64,000 bases of DNA from Ruegeria atlantica (GTDB taxonomy: Bacteria > Pseudomonadota > Alphaproteobacteria > Rhodobacterales > Rhodobacteraceae). The DNA lies in contig NZ_WQCF01000012.1 of NCBI RefSeq assembly GCF_013032455.1, forward strand, positions 1 through 64,000, in the 5' to 3' direction. Below are positions 26,444-35,867 of the stretch, one piece after another (the first letter of the stretch is position 1; every line of letters starts with the position of its first letter). Under the pieces are notes generated by a model. That model ran no database searches. It had not been told where the DNA came from and saw only the letters and a list, made by a program, of their open reading frames with translations. The translations under genes were made by a program, and so were the position numbers.

Positions 26444-27700
26444 TTACCGGGCGAAAGGATCTTCGAGAGCAGGCAGAACGGTGCCAGTGCAGTCGCCGAA
26501 CCCGATTGTGTAGCCTTTGCCTTTGGACGTGCCTTTCAGGGTCAAAGTGTCCCCATCCTCGATGAAACTGCGTATCTCGCCGCTGTCCAATGTCAGCGGT
26601 TCCTTTCCGCCCCAGCTGAGTTCCAGCAACGATCCGCGTTCGGATTTGTTCGGGCCAGAGATGGTGCCAGAGCCCAGCAGGTCTCCGGTATTCATTGGGC
26701 AGCCGGATGTCGCATGATGGGCCAGTTGCTGCGCAGCCGAGAAATACATCTGCTTGTAGTTTGTCCGGGCTATGGTGGTGGCCTGCTTGCTACGCGGTGC
26801 CATCGTGATTTCCAGATCAATATCGTACAGCATGGGGCCGCAATCCCTCAGGTGGTCCAACAATTCGACCTCACGCGCAGGGGTGTTGCAGCGAAACGGC
26901 TCCAACGCGGCTTTGGTCACGATCCACGGGCTGATCGAGGTGGCTGTTGCCTTGGATTGGAAGGGGCCCAGCGGTTGATATTCCCACGCCTGAATGTCGC
27001 GGGCAGACCAGTCGTTCAGCAGGACATAGCCAAAGATCATATCGTACGCCTGTTGCACCGATACCGGCCCCTCCGAGGGCGTTCCGACGATGGCACCCAC
27101 TTCAAGTTCGATGTCGAACCGGCGGCTGGGCAGGAAGGCAGGCCGGTCGTGATCGGGCGATTTCAGCTGCCCCCACGGGCGGCGAATTTCAGTGCCAGAC
27201 ACAACAACCGACGACGCCCGGCCATTATAGCCAATAGGCATGTGCGGCCAGTTGGGCGGAAGGGCGTTTTCCGAACCTCGAAACATGGTGCCGACATTCT
27301 GGGCATGGTGACGGCCCGAGTAGAAATCGGTGTATTCACTGACCGCAATGGGCATGTGCATTTCGGCGTCGGCCTGCGCGACCAAAAGGCGTTCGACTGC
27401 GTCCCGCCCCTGCGATCCTTCGGCCAGCAGGGTGGTCAACCGATTGCGCAGGGCGGCCCAGACAGCGGGGCCTTGTTCCATCAGCGGGTTCCAGAAGGGC
27501 AGGTCGAACAGTGGCTCATCGCTCAGATCGATCAGCCCCTCGGTCTCGGCCAAGGTCACGTCCAGGATCATGTCACCAATCGCTACACCACAGTGCGGTT
27601 CGGACCCGTCGACCGAAAAGACACCATAAGGCAGGTTGTTCAGCGGAAACGGGTGTTCGGCGGAATTGGCCGAGGCCACCCAGGATTTCGAAAGTGTCAT
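26444..27700 (-). CDS. fahA: Fumarylacetoacetase
   Basis: A 418-residue fumarylacetoacetate hydrolase that splits fumarylacetoacetate to fumarate and acetoacetate, the last step of the homogentisate route. The N-terminal SH3-like domain is followed by the catalytic domain with SEYTDFYSGRHHAQNVGTMFRG, the metal-binding FDIELEVGAIVG, and LLNDWSARDIQAWEYQPLGPF. It uses the ATG at 27700; the frame is open upstream but that would overlap the small gene before it. It lies after hmgA and the 55-residue gene. Confidence 0.96.
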   Translation of the reverse strand: MTLSKSWVASANSAEHPFPLNNLPYGVFSVDGSEPHCGVAIGDMILDVTLAETEGLIDLSDEPLFDLPFWNPLMEQGPAVWAALRNRLTTLLAEGSQGRDAVERLLVAQADAEMHMPIAVSEYTDFYSGRHHAQNVGTMFRGSENALPPNWPHMPIGYNGRASSVVVSGTEIRRPWGQLKSPDHDRPAFLPSRRFDIELEVGAIVGTPSEGPVSVQQAYDMIFGYVLLNDWSARDIQAWEYQPLGPFQSKATATSISPWIVTKAALEPFRCNTPAREVELLDHLRDCGPMLYDIDLEITMAPRSKQATTIARTNYKQMYFSAAQQLAHHATSGCPMNTGDLLGSGTISGPNKSERGSLLELSWGGKEPLTLDSGEIRSFIEDGDTLTLKGTSKGKGYTIGFGDCTGTVLPALEDPFAR

Positions 27701-27779
27701 TGGTGTTCCTTGTCGCCTTTGTCGTCGTAGCGAATGTGGCACCAGGAAAGGACGTGCCGTATGGTCCTGTTTCCATCTT

Positions 27780-27947
27780 TTAGTCGCCGCCGGGATCGGC
27801 CCCGCTGGAAGAACCTTCCTGGCGATGGCCGGGCAGTGGATTGTGCTTGTAGTGGTCGCGCTTGCCATTCCAGTGTCCGCGCCGCGCCCATATCGACATG
27901 CCGACTATGCCCAAGAACACTGCAATGACTATGTAGCCAGCATCCAT
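27780..27947 (-). CDS. Small membrane protein coupled to hmgA (55 residues)
   Basis: A 55-residue open frame starting at an ATG that shares one base with the hmgA stop (TGATG), so translation would be coupled; the hmgA end supplies GGGGAGAAAG. The chain opens [23 protein letters not shown], one membrane helix followed by Arg, and ends in a polar, Gly/Ser/Asp-rich tail with several His (HYKHNPLPGH). It is too short for usual gene callers. Neighbours are hmgA and fahA. No family recognised; the helix and coupling make it credible. Confidence 0.7.
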   Translation of the reverse strand: MDAGYIVIAVFLGIVGMSIWARRGHWNGKRDHYKHNPLPGHRQEGSSSGADPGGD

Positions 27948-29302
27948 CACTTTCTCCCCGGTGTTCCGTCGAACTTTTTCTCAAGCGAGGTCCAGCAGTC
28001 AATGTAATCGTCCTGCAAGGGAGCTTCATTGGCCGCAAAAGGCGTCAGATGCTGCGGAAAGCGGGTTTCGAACATGAAGGACATGGTGTTGTCCAGCTTG
28101 TCTGGGCCGAGATTGGCGTTCGAGGCTTTGTCGAATGCCTCGCGGTCCGGCCCGTGCGGCAGCATCATGTTGTGCAGGCTCATGCCGCCGGGGACAAAGC
28201 CCTGCGGCTTGGCATCATACTGGCCGTAGATGTTGCCCATCAGCTCGGACATGATGTTCTTGTGATACCAGGGTGGGCGGAACGTATCCTCGGCCACCAT
28301 CCAGCGTTCGCGGAACAGGACAAAGTCGATATTGGCCGTACCCGGTTGCCCCGAAGGCGCCGTAAGTACAGTAAAGATCGACGGGTCCGGATGGTCGAAC
28401 AGGATCGCACCGACCGGGCAATAGGTGCGCAGGTCGTATTTGTAGGGCGCATAATTGCCGTGCCATGCCACCACATCCAGCGGGCTTTGGCCAACCTTGG
28501 TAGTGTGAAACTGCCCGCACCATTTGACAGTGACGGTCGAGGGCACCTCGCGGTCTTCAAACGCAGCCACGGGCGCCTTGAAGTCGCGCGGGTTGGCCAT
28601 GCAGTTGGCGCCGATCGGGCCGCGGCCCGGCAATTCGAATTTCTGCCCGTAGTTTTCACAGACAAAGCCGCGCGCGGGCCCCTTCAGCACCTCAACCCTG
28701 TACACCAGCCCACGCGGAATGATGGCTATTTCCTTGGGCTCGAGGTCGATGATGCCCAGTTCAGTCGCAAAACGCAGGCGGCCTTCTTGCGGAACCACAA
28801 GCATCTCGGAATCCGCCGAGAAGAAATAGGTATCCACCATCGACTCGGTGACAAGATAGATATGGCTTGCCATGCCCACCTGCGTGTTCACATCACCTGC
28901 TGTGGTCATCGTCCGCATGCCGGTCAGCCAGGTCAGCCCTTCGTCAGAATGCGGCACTGCATCCCAGCGGTACTGCCCCAAGCTGATAACGTCCGGGTCA
29001 ACGCATGGCGCGGATTTCCAATATGGCAGGTCGATTTTTTCATAACGATGCGAATGCTTTACCGAGGGGCGGATACGATAGCACCAGGTCCGTTCAGGCG
29101 GGTTCGCGGTAAAGGCTGTGCCGCTAAGCTGTTCGCCATACAGTCCATAATTACAGCGCTGCGGGCTGTTCATGCCTTGTGGCAATGCGCCGGGCAGAGC
29201 CTCGGTTTCGAAATCATTGCCAAAGCCGGGCATATAGCCTTTGTGCGTGCCAACAGGGCTGCTGGCTTGCGTGAGTGTGTGCGGATCAGTCGGATGGTTC
29301 AT
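27947..29302 (-). CDS. hmgA: Homogentisate 1,2-dioxygenase
   Basis: A 451-residue cupin-type ring-cleavage dioxygenase using Fe(II) and oxygen to convert homogentisate to maleylacetoacetate. Recognisable blocks are [20 protein letters not shown], the [15 protein letters not shown] cupin and the metal/substrate region around [20 protein letters not shown] precedes the ATG at 29302; the frame is open upstream. It is the first gene of the minus-strand cluster and is divergent from a MarR regulator. Confidence 0.97.
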   Translation of the reverse strand: MNHPTDPHTLTQASSPVGTHKGYMPGFGNDFETEALPGALPQGMNSPQRCNYGLYGEQLSGTAFTANPPERTWCYRIRPSVKHSHRYEKIDLPYWKSAPCVDPDVISLGQYRWDAVPHSDEGLTWLTGMRTMTTAGDVNTQVGMASHIYLVTESMVDTYFFSADSEMLVVPQEGRLRFATELGIIDLEPKEIAIIPRGLVYRVEVLKGPARGFVCENYGQKFELPGRGPIGANCMANPRDFKAPVAAFEDREVPSTVTVKWCGQFHTTKVGQSPLDVVAWHGNYAPYKYDLRTYCPVGAILFDHPDPSIFTVLTAPSGQPGTANIDFVLFRERWMVAEDTFRPPWYHKNIMSELMGNIYGQYDAKPQGFVPGGMSLHNMMLPHGPDREAFDKASNANLGPDKLDNTMSFMFETRFPQHLTPFAANEAPLQDDYIDCWTSLEKKFDGTPGRK

Positions 29303-29334
29303 CCTGTGTTCCTCCGTTGTTACTTGAGAAATAA

Positions 29335-29352
29335 TAGTTGATTTTGTAACTA
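29335..29352. promoter_or_regulatory. Candidate MarR operator between hmgA and its regulator
   Basis: TAGTTGATTTTGTAACTA is an 18-base imperfect dyad with 5-bp perfect arms (TAGTT/AACTA), a size typical of MarR-family operators. It lies in the 56-base divergent gap between hmgA and the MarR gene and ends seven bases before the regulator's ATG. Confidence 0.5.
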
Positions 29353-29358
29353 ACAAGG

Positions 29359-29811
29359 ATGACGGACGGTGATTTCAGTGAAAGTGAAGGTTTTGATCTG
29401 CGGGATTTCTTGCCCTATCTGTTGAACCGCGCGGCCGAGGAAAGCTCTTTGGAGTTTCAGCAGATCTACAAGGATCGCTACGGTATGCTGCGAACGGAAT
29501 GGCGGGTTTTGTTCCATCTGGGAAACTACGGTGAAATGACCGCGAAACAGATCGGTGAGCTTGCGAAGATACACAAAACCAAGATCAGCCGCGCAGTGCA
29601 CAGGTTAGAAAACCGCCGGTATCTTTCGCGCAGTCGCAGTGAGGCGGATCGCAGGGTTGAAAATCTGACCCTGACCCCAATGGGGCAATCCGTTTACAGA
29701 GAACTAAGTGCTATTGCTGAGCAATACGACACAAAGCTGGCCGCCCAGTTCAGGGCAGAAGAGGTGGCGGTGTTGCGGAAACTGCTGCGACGGCTGGCGC
29801 ATATGGGGTGA
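29359..29811 (+). CDS. MarR family regulator, probable homogentisate-pathway repressor
   Basis: A 150-residue MarR winged-helix protein. The wHTH core spans roughly residues 45-115 with [29 protein letters not shown] and the wing containing [19 protein letters not shown]. It is divergent from hmgA across 56 bases with a dyad between them, so it most likely represses the homogentisate genes and responds to homogentisate or a related aromatic. The ATG has only a weak AAGG before it. Confidence 0.9.
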   Translation: MTDGDFSESEGFDLRDFLPYLLNRAAEESSLEFQQIYKDRYGMLRTEWRVLFHLGNYGEMTAKQIGELAKIHKTKISRAVHRLENRRYLSRSRSEADRRVENLTLTPMGQSVYRELSAIAEQYDTKLAAQFRAEEVAVLRKLLRRLAHMG

Positions 29812-29860
29812 ACAGTGGTAGTTTTACCCCCTGGCACTTCAGAGCGGACACTGAAAACTA

Positions 29861-31096
29861 ATGGTCAACCCGAACGCTGTAGCGGCGACATCAACCGATC
29901 TTATCAACTGGCTTGTGACACGTGGTCTGGAAGGCGCCACGAAAGAAGACCTGCTTGATGGCTATTGCAACAAATTGTTGGAGCTGGGCGTGCCGCTCAT
30001 GCGTTTCCACGCAGCACAGTCGGCCTTGCACCCGGTTTACGGCGGAACCGGGTTCAGCTGGTATCAAGGACAGGGCGGTGCGTCTGAAACATTTGAGTAT
30101 TCCGAACAACCCAGCGAGCAGTGGCAGCAAAGCCCGCTGTTTGCGATCCTCAATGACAATTTGAAAGAAATCCGCGAACGTTTGGTCGATCAGAATGAGG
30201 CGAGCCGGTATCCTTTGTTGAACGATCTGCGTCAGATTGGAGCCACGGATTACTACGCCACCGGAGTCAGCTTTGACGTGCCGACCCATAACGCACCGAA
30301 GGATGCCAAAAAGGCGGTGGACGGCGTATTGTTGTCCTGGGCCTCGAATGCGCCGCAAGGATTTGAAGATAGGGACTTGGAGTTGATCAATATCGCGCTG
30401 CCACATCTGGGGTTGGCGCTGAAATCGGCTGCAAGTGCGCGGATTTCCAAGGACCTGATGCGGGTTTATCTGGGCCGCGACGCGGGGCGACGTGTTTTGT
30501 CCGGTGAAATCCGGCGCGGTTCGCTTCAGCAGATCGACGCGGTAATCTGGAACTTTGACCTTGAAGGTTTCACCAGTCTGTCAGAAGAGCTGCCGGGCAA
30601 TGAAATCATTGACATGCTGAATGACTATCTGGCTGTGGCCGTTGGCGTTGTGCATGACAATCGCGGCAATATCCTGAAATTTATGGGCGATGGACTGATG
30701 GCGATGTTCGACGTCGGCGAGATTGATGAAGACGCGCGCGCCGCATTGAAAGCCGTGCCGGAGTTGCAAGAGCGGATGGGCGCGCTGAACGCCCGCCGAG
30801 AAGCAGAGGGGCTGCCGGTTGCCAACTTTACTCTTGCCCTTCATGCCGGAGAAATCCTCTATGGCAACATCGGGTCTGAAACCCGCCTGGATTTTACCGT
30901 TATTGGCCCGGCTGTGAATCAGACTGCCCGGATTGCCGGAATGCACCGATCCCTCGGGCAGCGGATTCTGATTTCGGACGACGTGGCAAAGGCGGCACAG
31001 CCTTGCGGACAGGATCTGATCTCGGTCGGGCGCTATATGCTGCGTGGTGTAGCCGAGCCGAAGGAGCTGTTTACGATCTACAAAGCGCCGCTCTAG
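29861..31096 (+). CDS. Adenylate cyclase (class III) with an N-terminal sensor region
   Basis: A 411-residue cytosolic cyclase. The N-terminal 200 residues look like a sensory domain (GAF-like hydrophobic pattern, no membrane helix). The C-terminal catalytic domain has both metal Asp residues (FDLEGFTSLSEE and KFMGDGLMAMF), the substrate Lys in KFMGDG, and FTVIGPAVNQTARIAG with the transition-state Asn and Arg. This set fits cAMP rather than cGMP synthesis. No effector or phosphodiesterase is adjacent. Confidence 0.88.
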   Translation: MVNPNAVAATSTDLINWLVTRGLEGATKEDLLDGYCNKLLELGVPLMRFHAAQSALHPVYGGTGFSWYQGQGGASETFEYSEQPSEQWQQSPLFAILNDNLKEIRERLVDQNEASRYPLLNDLRQIGATDYYATGVSFDVPTHNAPKDAKKAVDGVLLSWASNAPQGFEDRDLELINIALPHLGLALKSAASARISKDLMRVYLGRDAGRRVLSGEIRRGSLQQIDAVIWNFDLEGFTSLSEELPGNEIIDMLNDYLAVAVGVVHDNRGNILKFMGDGLMAMFDVGEIDEDARAALKAVPELQERMGALNARREAEGLPVANFTLALHAGEILYGNIGSETRLDFTVIGPAVNQTARIAGMHRSLGQRILISDDVAKAAQPCGQDLISVGRYMLRGVAEPKELFTIYKAPL

Positions 31097-31275
31097 TCGC
31101 GCTTGGCCGCCGAGAAAAACCGGTGCCAACTACTGTCCTTTAAGTAAAATTCAACCAATGACAACTGTCTGTTTCTGAACGATTTTGACGGATCAGACTT
31201 CTGTTGTATGATCCACTCTCATGTTCGAAGGCCGTCAAGTATAACTGGTTACGCAAGAATGGAGTCGAGTAGACC

Positions 31276-32223
31276 GTGCAATTCGATACTCTCTTCGACG
31301 CTTTTGTTGTGATGTTGGCGCTGGTTGGGTCTGCGGTCTGGTTTCGGCGCAGAAATGTCATTCAAGACCGAGAACAAGGTGTGTTCGCCCGTCTGGTGAC
31401 GGATTTCGCGTTGCCAGCCCTGATATTCGCGAATCTCAGCAGTGAGCCCTTCCGAATACAGAATTTCGAATTGGCACTGGTTCTATTTCTTTCCATCGCC
31501 ACAGTTATGGTCACAGCCTGGTTGGCCGGGCGTTGGATGCGGCTGGAACGGCCAGTGCTGGGCTCGGTGATCCTTGTGTCCGGGGTTGGTAGCACCTCGA
31601 CGCTGGGTTATTCCCTGCTGCAGAACATCTATGGCGACAATGCCGAAATCATGAGCCAGCTTGTCGTTATGGGCGAGATCGGAGTGATACTGCCTCTGTT
31701 CACCGTCGGTGTCGCTATCGCCAGTTATTTTGGCGAAAACGATGGGCAGGGGCCCACGGTTGGCGATGCGTTCCTGACCTTTCTGCGATCCCCTATTTTT
31801 CTGGCCTTTGTGCTGGGGGTGCTTGCGTCGGCCATCGGTTTGCCAAAAGACAACAGGGTAGTGGCGTTGTTGGACGATTTTCTCGGGATCGCCAGCGCCT
31901 CACTGACATTCCTTGTGGCTTTTACCATCGGTCTGATGTTGCGACCAATCGCGATTGGTCAGTTGGCGGGGCTGGTTTTGCTTGTCTGCGCGCTCAAGTT
32001 GATCCTCGAGCCGGTGGTTGCAGGGAGCTTTGCTTTTGCGCTGGGGTTGGCAGATTTTCAGCACGACATTCTGGTGGTCGAAGCAGCGATGCCGTCCGGG
32101 GCGCTGGCGGCTGTGATTGCTGCACGGTACGGCTGCGATTCAGCGATTGCGTCAGCCTTGCTTGTCGCTACTTTCGTGCTCAGTCTGTTTGCATTGCCAC
32201 TGATCGGTTATCTTGCGCTGTAA
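31276..32223 (+). CDS. AEC family transporter (first)
   Basis: A 315-residue auxin-efflux-carrier-fold membrane transporter with about ten helices. Typical features are NLSSEPF-type helix breaks, GSTSTLGYSLLQNIYGDN and the C-terminal VEAAMPSGALAAVIAARYG. Members export malate, malonate, auxin-like or other carboxylates; the substrate is unknown. It begins with GTG (GGAG upstream with a long spacer). A second AEC gene lies on the other side of mipZ. Confidence 0.85.
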   Translation: MQFDTLFDAFVVMLALVGSAVWFRRRNVIQDREQGVFARLVTDFALPALIFANLSSEPFRIQNFELALVLFLSIATVMVTAWLAGRWMRLERPVLGSVILVSGVGSTSTLGYSLLQNIYGDNAEIMSQLVVMGEIGVILPLFTVGVAIASYFGENDGQGPTVGDAFLTFLRSPIFLAFVLGVLASAIGLPKDNRVVALLDDFLGIASASLTFLVAFTIGLMLRPIAIGQLAGLVLLVCALKLILEPVVAGSFAFALGLADFQHDILVVEAAMPSGALAAVIAARYGCDSAIASALLVATFVLSLFALPLIGYLAL

Positions 32224-32242
32224 CTTGTGTGACACTGTTTCG

Positions 32243-33052
32243 TTAGAAGTCGATCTCGACGCCCGGAAGGTTTAGTTCCTTCATCATGTCGCGCAGCTCT
32301 TGCCTTGCGGCGATGTTCGAGATGTTCAATTGCTTGACCCCGATATCCTTGAGATCCAACAAGGTCAGCCCGCGCGGAAACAGTTCGCGGAAGATCACTC
32401 GCTCGGAAAACCCTGCTGCAACGCGGAAGCCGATGCGCTGTGACAGCATCTCGATGGCGCGCTGCATCTTTTCCTTGTTGACCATGCGCTGGGTACCAAC
32501 GCGGTTGCGTACGACAACCCAGTCGATGGGTTTAAGCCCGGCCTGTGCCCGCAACTGACGTGCGTTCCAGACCATCTCGGAATAGACCGACGGCCCAAGG
32601 ATTTTCTCACCCTTCGAGTCGATGCGCGCCAACAGGTCAAAATCGATGAAACTGTCGTTCAGCGGAGTGACCAGCGTATCGGCCAGCGAATGCGCCACTT
32701 GGCTTAGGCGGGTATGAGAGCCGGGGCAGTCGATCAGGATAAAGTCGCTATCGCTTTCCAATTCGGACACGGCGGCGGAAAGGCGGTGATCGTAGATGTT
32801 CTCGCCGGGTTTCAGCGTGGTGGCGTCGATCTCGGGCAGGTCATGGTGGCGCGGGCTGGGCAAGTTCAGCTCTGCGTTTTTCATGAAGTTGTCGCGGTTT
32901 TCGAAATAGCGCCCTAGGCTGCGCTGTCGCAGATCCAGATCAAGCGTGCTGACCTTGTGGCCCAGCCGTGCCAGCGCGGTGGCCACATGCATAGACACGG
33001 TCGATTTGCCCGCGCCGCCCTTCTCGTTCCCCACTACGATGATATGTGCCAT
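32243..33052 (-). CDS. mipZ: Division plane positioning ATPase MipZ
   Basis: A 269-residue ParA/MinD-type ATPase. The deviant Walker A EKGGAGKST is near residues 9-17 and IDCPGSHTRLS gives the Walker B region. In Caulobacter MipZ binds ParB at the chromosome ends and blocks FtsZ polymerisation, placing the ring at midcell; here the ortholog is expected to do the same. The ATG at 33052 matches the family N-terminus MAHIIVVGNEKGG; the open frame runs further upstream. Confidence 0.93.
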   Translation of the reverse strand: MAHIIVVGNEKGGAGKSTVSMHVATALARLGHKVSTLDLDLRQRSLGRYFENRDNFMKNAELNLPSPRHHDLPEIDATTLKPGENIYDHRLSAAVSELESDSDFILIDCPGSHTRLSQVAHSLADTLVTPLNDSFIDFDLLARIDSKGEKILGPSVYSEMVWNARQLRAQAGLKPIDWVVVRNRVGTQRMVNKEKMQRAIEMLSQRIGFRVAAGFSERVIFRELFPRGLTLLDLKDIGVKQLNISNIAARQELRDMMKELNLPGVEIDF

Positions 33053-33269
33053 GCCTGTATTCCCATGTCCCGCCGTGCTTACCCACACGTTGTTGCGACC
33101 CACTATATGTTGTGCAAGGCTAGAAGGGAAGAACCCCAAGCTTGTTGCGGTGCGATATTAGGCTCTAAATTGGAAAACAGCGGCTTGGCGATGGGTTGGG
33201 CTGCGTACTTGCCAAATTTACCGCTCTGTTTCACTGTCCGGTATATAGATTTGCGCATAGGGGCGGTCG

Positions 33270-34157
33270 TTGGAGAGCCTGTTTCTGAACGTTCTGAACG
33301 TGGTCTTGCCTGTGCTGATCTGCGCGGGAATCGGGTATTGCCTGGCGCTGATCAAGGCGCCTTTTGACAACAAAGTGATTGGGGGAGTTGTCTCGCGGGT
33401 CGGTTATCCCACGCTGATTATCTCGCACTTGTCCACCACCAAGATTGCCGTTGGCACATTTCTTGACGTGATGGCCGCCGCCGCATTGGCAATTGCGGGG
33501 TTTGGCGTCTTGGGTTTCGTTGCGCTGAAGAGCATGCGTTTGCCGGTACGTGCGTTTCTAACGCCGCTGATGCATGGCAATGTGGGTAATATCGGTTTGC
33601 CGATTACCCTGCTTGCCTTGGGCGACGCGGGTATGGCCTATACCATGGCTTTCGTTGTCGTCGTATTGATCAGTATTTTCACTGTGGGCATGTGGATACC
33701 CGCCGGAGAATTCTCTCCCAAAAAGCTTGCCTCATCGCCGATCATTTATGCAGTGATCCTGTCGCTGGTCCTGATGGCAACTGGATACAGCCTGCCGCAA
33801 CCCGTGGCCAAATCCTTTGACATTCTTGGTGGGCTTTCGATCCCGCTTATGTTGCTGACGCTGGGACATACCCTCGCGACGCTGCGAATCAAAAGCCTTG
33901 GGCGCGCAGTGTTGTTGACCCTGCTTCACCTGGTGATGGCTATCGTGATTGCGGCGGCGTTAGTCTGGGCCTTTGATTTCACAGGGGCCGAGCGCGGGGC
34001 AGTTATCCTGTGCTGTCTGATGCCCGCTTCAGTCGCGACCTATTTATTCATCGACCAGCACGTGCCGGAATATGGACCGGACGTGGCAGGGTTTATTCTG
34101 GTCTCGACGTTCACAATAATTGTCGTGCTGCCGGTTGCGCTGGCCTACTGGATCTGA
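33270..34157 (+). CDS. AEC family transporter (second)
   Basis: A 295-residue AEC-fold transporter, only distantly similar to the first (31276-32223). About ten helices; NVGNIGLPITLLALGDAGMAY is the family's conserved discontinuous-helix block and GGLSIPLMLLTLGHTLA the second. The best start is a TTG (MESLFLNVLNVVLPVLICAGIGYC); an ATG is absent near the natural N-terminus. It is divergent from mipZ. Substrate unknown. Confidence 0.82.
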   Translation: MESLFLNVLNVVLPVLICAGIGYCLALIKAPFDNKVIGGVVSRVGYPTLIISHLSTTKIAVGTFLDVMAAAALAIAGFGVLGFVALKSMRLPVRAFLTPLMHGNVGNIGLPITLLALGDAGMAYTMAFVVVVLISIFTVGMWIPAGEFSPKKLASSPIIYAVILSLVLMATGYSLPQPVAKSFDILGGLSIPLMLLTLGHTLATLRIKSLGRAVLLTLLHLVMAIVIAAALVWAFDFTGAERGAVILCCLMPASVATYLFIDQHVPEYGPDVAGFILVSTFTIIVVLPVALAYWI

Positions 34158-34237
34158 AGGCTGCCCTAGGCGAAGAGGAAAAAATCGCTAAACTGCTGAT
34201 TAATTGCATTAAAGATTCATAGTTTGAGGGCACGTTG

Positions 34238-35833
34238 ATGACGAATAAGACCTCGGCAGAAGTAACCCCGCAGGCCCGCGCCCGAGTGGTGCTTGCCATG
34301 ACTGCGATCTGCATGATGGTCGTAGGGTTCAATACTACAGCTGTCGCAACGATCCTACCCAACCTGAAGGCCGAGTTTGATCTGACACCATCTGGCCTGC
34401 AATGGGTTATGGCAACCTACACCGTGGCCAGCGCGACGCTTGTCACCATCGTCAGCCGCCTCGGCGATATTACCGGGAAAATGGGTGTGTTTTTCTTTGG
34501 CATGATTGTCTTTTCAATCGGGTCAGCCTTTGCTCTGTTTGCTCAAGATGGAACGATGCTGTTGTTTGGCCGTGGCGCGCAGGGCGCGGGCGCGGCGGCG
34601 TTGTTCGGGACCTCTCTGTCCTTGCTGACGGCGGCTACGCCCGAGGAGCAACGCGCCAGCGCTACGGGTGCCTGGGGGGCGATTGTGGGGCTGGCGATTG
34701 GCCTAGGGCCAATTGTGGGCGGCGCTTTTGGGCACTATGTCAGTTGGCGAGCGGTGTTTGCGATCGACATTGTTTTACTGGCCACGGCCTTTGCTATCGG
34801 ATTGCATGTCAGTAAACGGAATTATGTGCCGGATACCCGCCTCGCCGGGGCGAAATTCGATTATCCGGGGGCGGTCGCGATCCTTTTCTTTTTGGGGCCG
34901 CTGTCCTTTGCGCTCAGCAACGGTGAAAGCGGAGGGTGGGCCACCCCCTTGACGCTGCTGCCGCTGGCTGTAGCTGCCGTCGCCGCCATTGTATTGGTGA
35001 GAGTTTCCCGTCATAGCGACGACCCACTGATCGAGCTGCGATACTTCCGCCATCCGCGCTATTTTATGGCCGGGGCAGGGATGTTCTGTACCGGATTCAC
35101 GCTGTTCTGCTTCTTTGTCTATTTTAACACCTTCGTGCAGTCGCCCGATGCCTTTGGGTATTCCTCCATCGGGGCAGGGCTGGCGATCATGCCACTCAGC
35201 CTCAGCATGTTTGTTATCTCGGTTACTGCGCCCCGGTTTCTTGCCCCTTACAGTTTTCAATGGCCTGTTGCGATTGGCCTTGGGGCGATGGCCTGTGGGT
35301 TCCTGCTGATGATGACGACCACGAACACCACGCAATATGCCGAGATCTGGTGGAAACTGCTTATTATCGGTGTCGGGCTGGGTATCTGTTTCTCACTGCT
35401 GCCCCGTTTGGGCTTGCGCTTACTGCCCGACGAGCACGTGGGGCAAGGGTCCGGCGTGATCAACGCCTGCCTCTATTTTGGTGCAACTCTGGGGGCCGTG
35501 GTCGGTGGATTGGCCGAGGCTATCACGACCCGCAGGGGTCTGTCCGAAGTGATCGACGCACTGCCCGCAGGCTCAACTCAGCGCGAGGATCTGGCCCATG
35601 CGTTGACCCACGGTACGCCGAGCCAGATACAGCAGCTGATTGCAGGGATGGACCCGACGGCCAGCGCTGCTCTGGCCAAAGCACTGCGGGACCTGCAGGA
35701 CAATTCTTTTGACAGCGCGATGGTGGTTGCCGCTGTTGCCGCGCTTATCGGCATGGCGTTGGCGCTGATCTTGCTGCGCGGGCCGGTACCGCCGGTACAC
35801 AGCGCAGCGGAATTGACGCGAAATCCGCGATAG
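34238..35833 (+). CDS. MFS transporter, DHA2 type (14 helices)
   Basis: A 531-residue major facilitator of the EmrB/QacA type with about fourteen helices. Motifs include NTTAVATILPNLKAEFDLTPSGLQWV in helix 1 and LFGRGAQGAGAAALFGTSLSLL; the periplasmic side has the long loop before the last helices typical of the group. Members export drugs or toxic organics. It may follow the second AEC gene in a transcript but with an 80-base gap. The TTG three bases upstream of the ATG is a possible alternative start. Confidence 0.88.
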   Translation: MTNKTSAEVTPQARARVVLAMTAICMMVVGFNTTAVATILPNLKAEFDLTPSGLQWVMATYTVASATLVTIVSRLGDITGKMGVFFFGMIVFSIGSAFALFAQDGTMLLFGRGAQGAGAAALFGTSLSLLTAATPEEQRASATGAWGAIVGLAIGLGPIVGGAFGHYVSWRAVFAIDIVLLATAFAIGLHVSKRNYVPDTRLAGAKFDYPGAVAILFFLGPLSFALSNGESGGWATPLTLLPLAVAAVAAIVLVRVSRHSDDPLIELRYFRHPRYFMAGAGMFCTGFTLFCFFVYFNTFVQSPDAFGYSSIGAGLAIMPLSLSMFVISVTAPRFLAPYSFQWPVAIGLGAMACGFLLMMTTTNTTQYAEIWWKLLIIGVGLGICFSLLPRLGLRLLPDEHVGQGSGVINACLYFGATLGAVVGGLAEAITTRRGLSEVIDALPAGSTQREDLAHALTHGTPSQIQQLIAGMDPTASAALAKALRDLQDNSFDSAMVVAAVAALIGMALALILLRGPVPPVHSAAELTRNPR

Positions 35834-35867
35834 TAGGATTAAATCCTCTGTGCTGGCTTAAATGAAC

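Noticed and set aside
26225-27730. A 501-codon plus-strand frame
   Set aside because: It is antisense to fahA and the MBL gene, and its protein is His/Gly/Arg-rich with no fold signature.
28049-29341. A 430-codon plus-strand frame
   Set aside because: It is antisense to hmgA, whose conserved residues are unmistakable.
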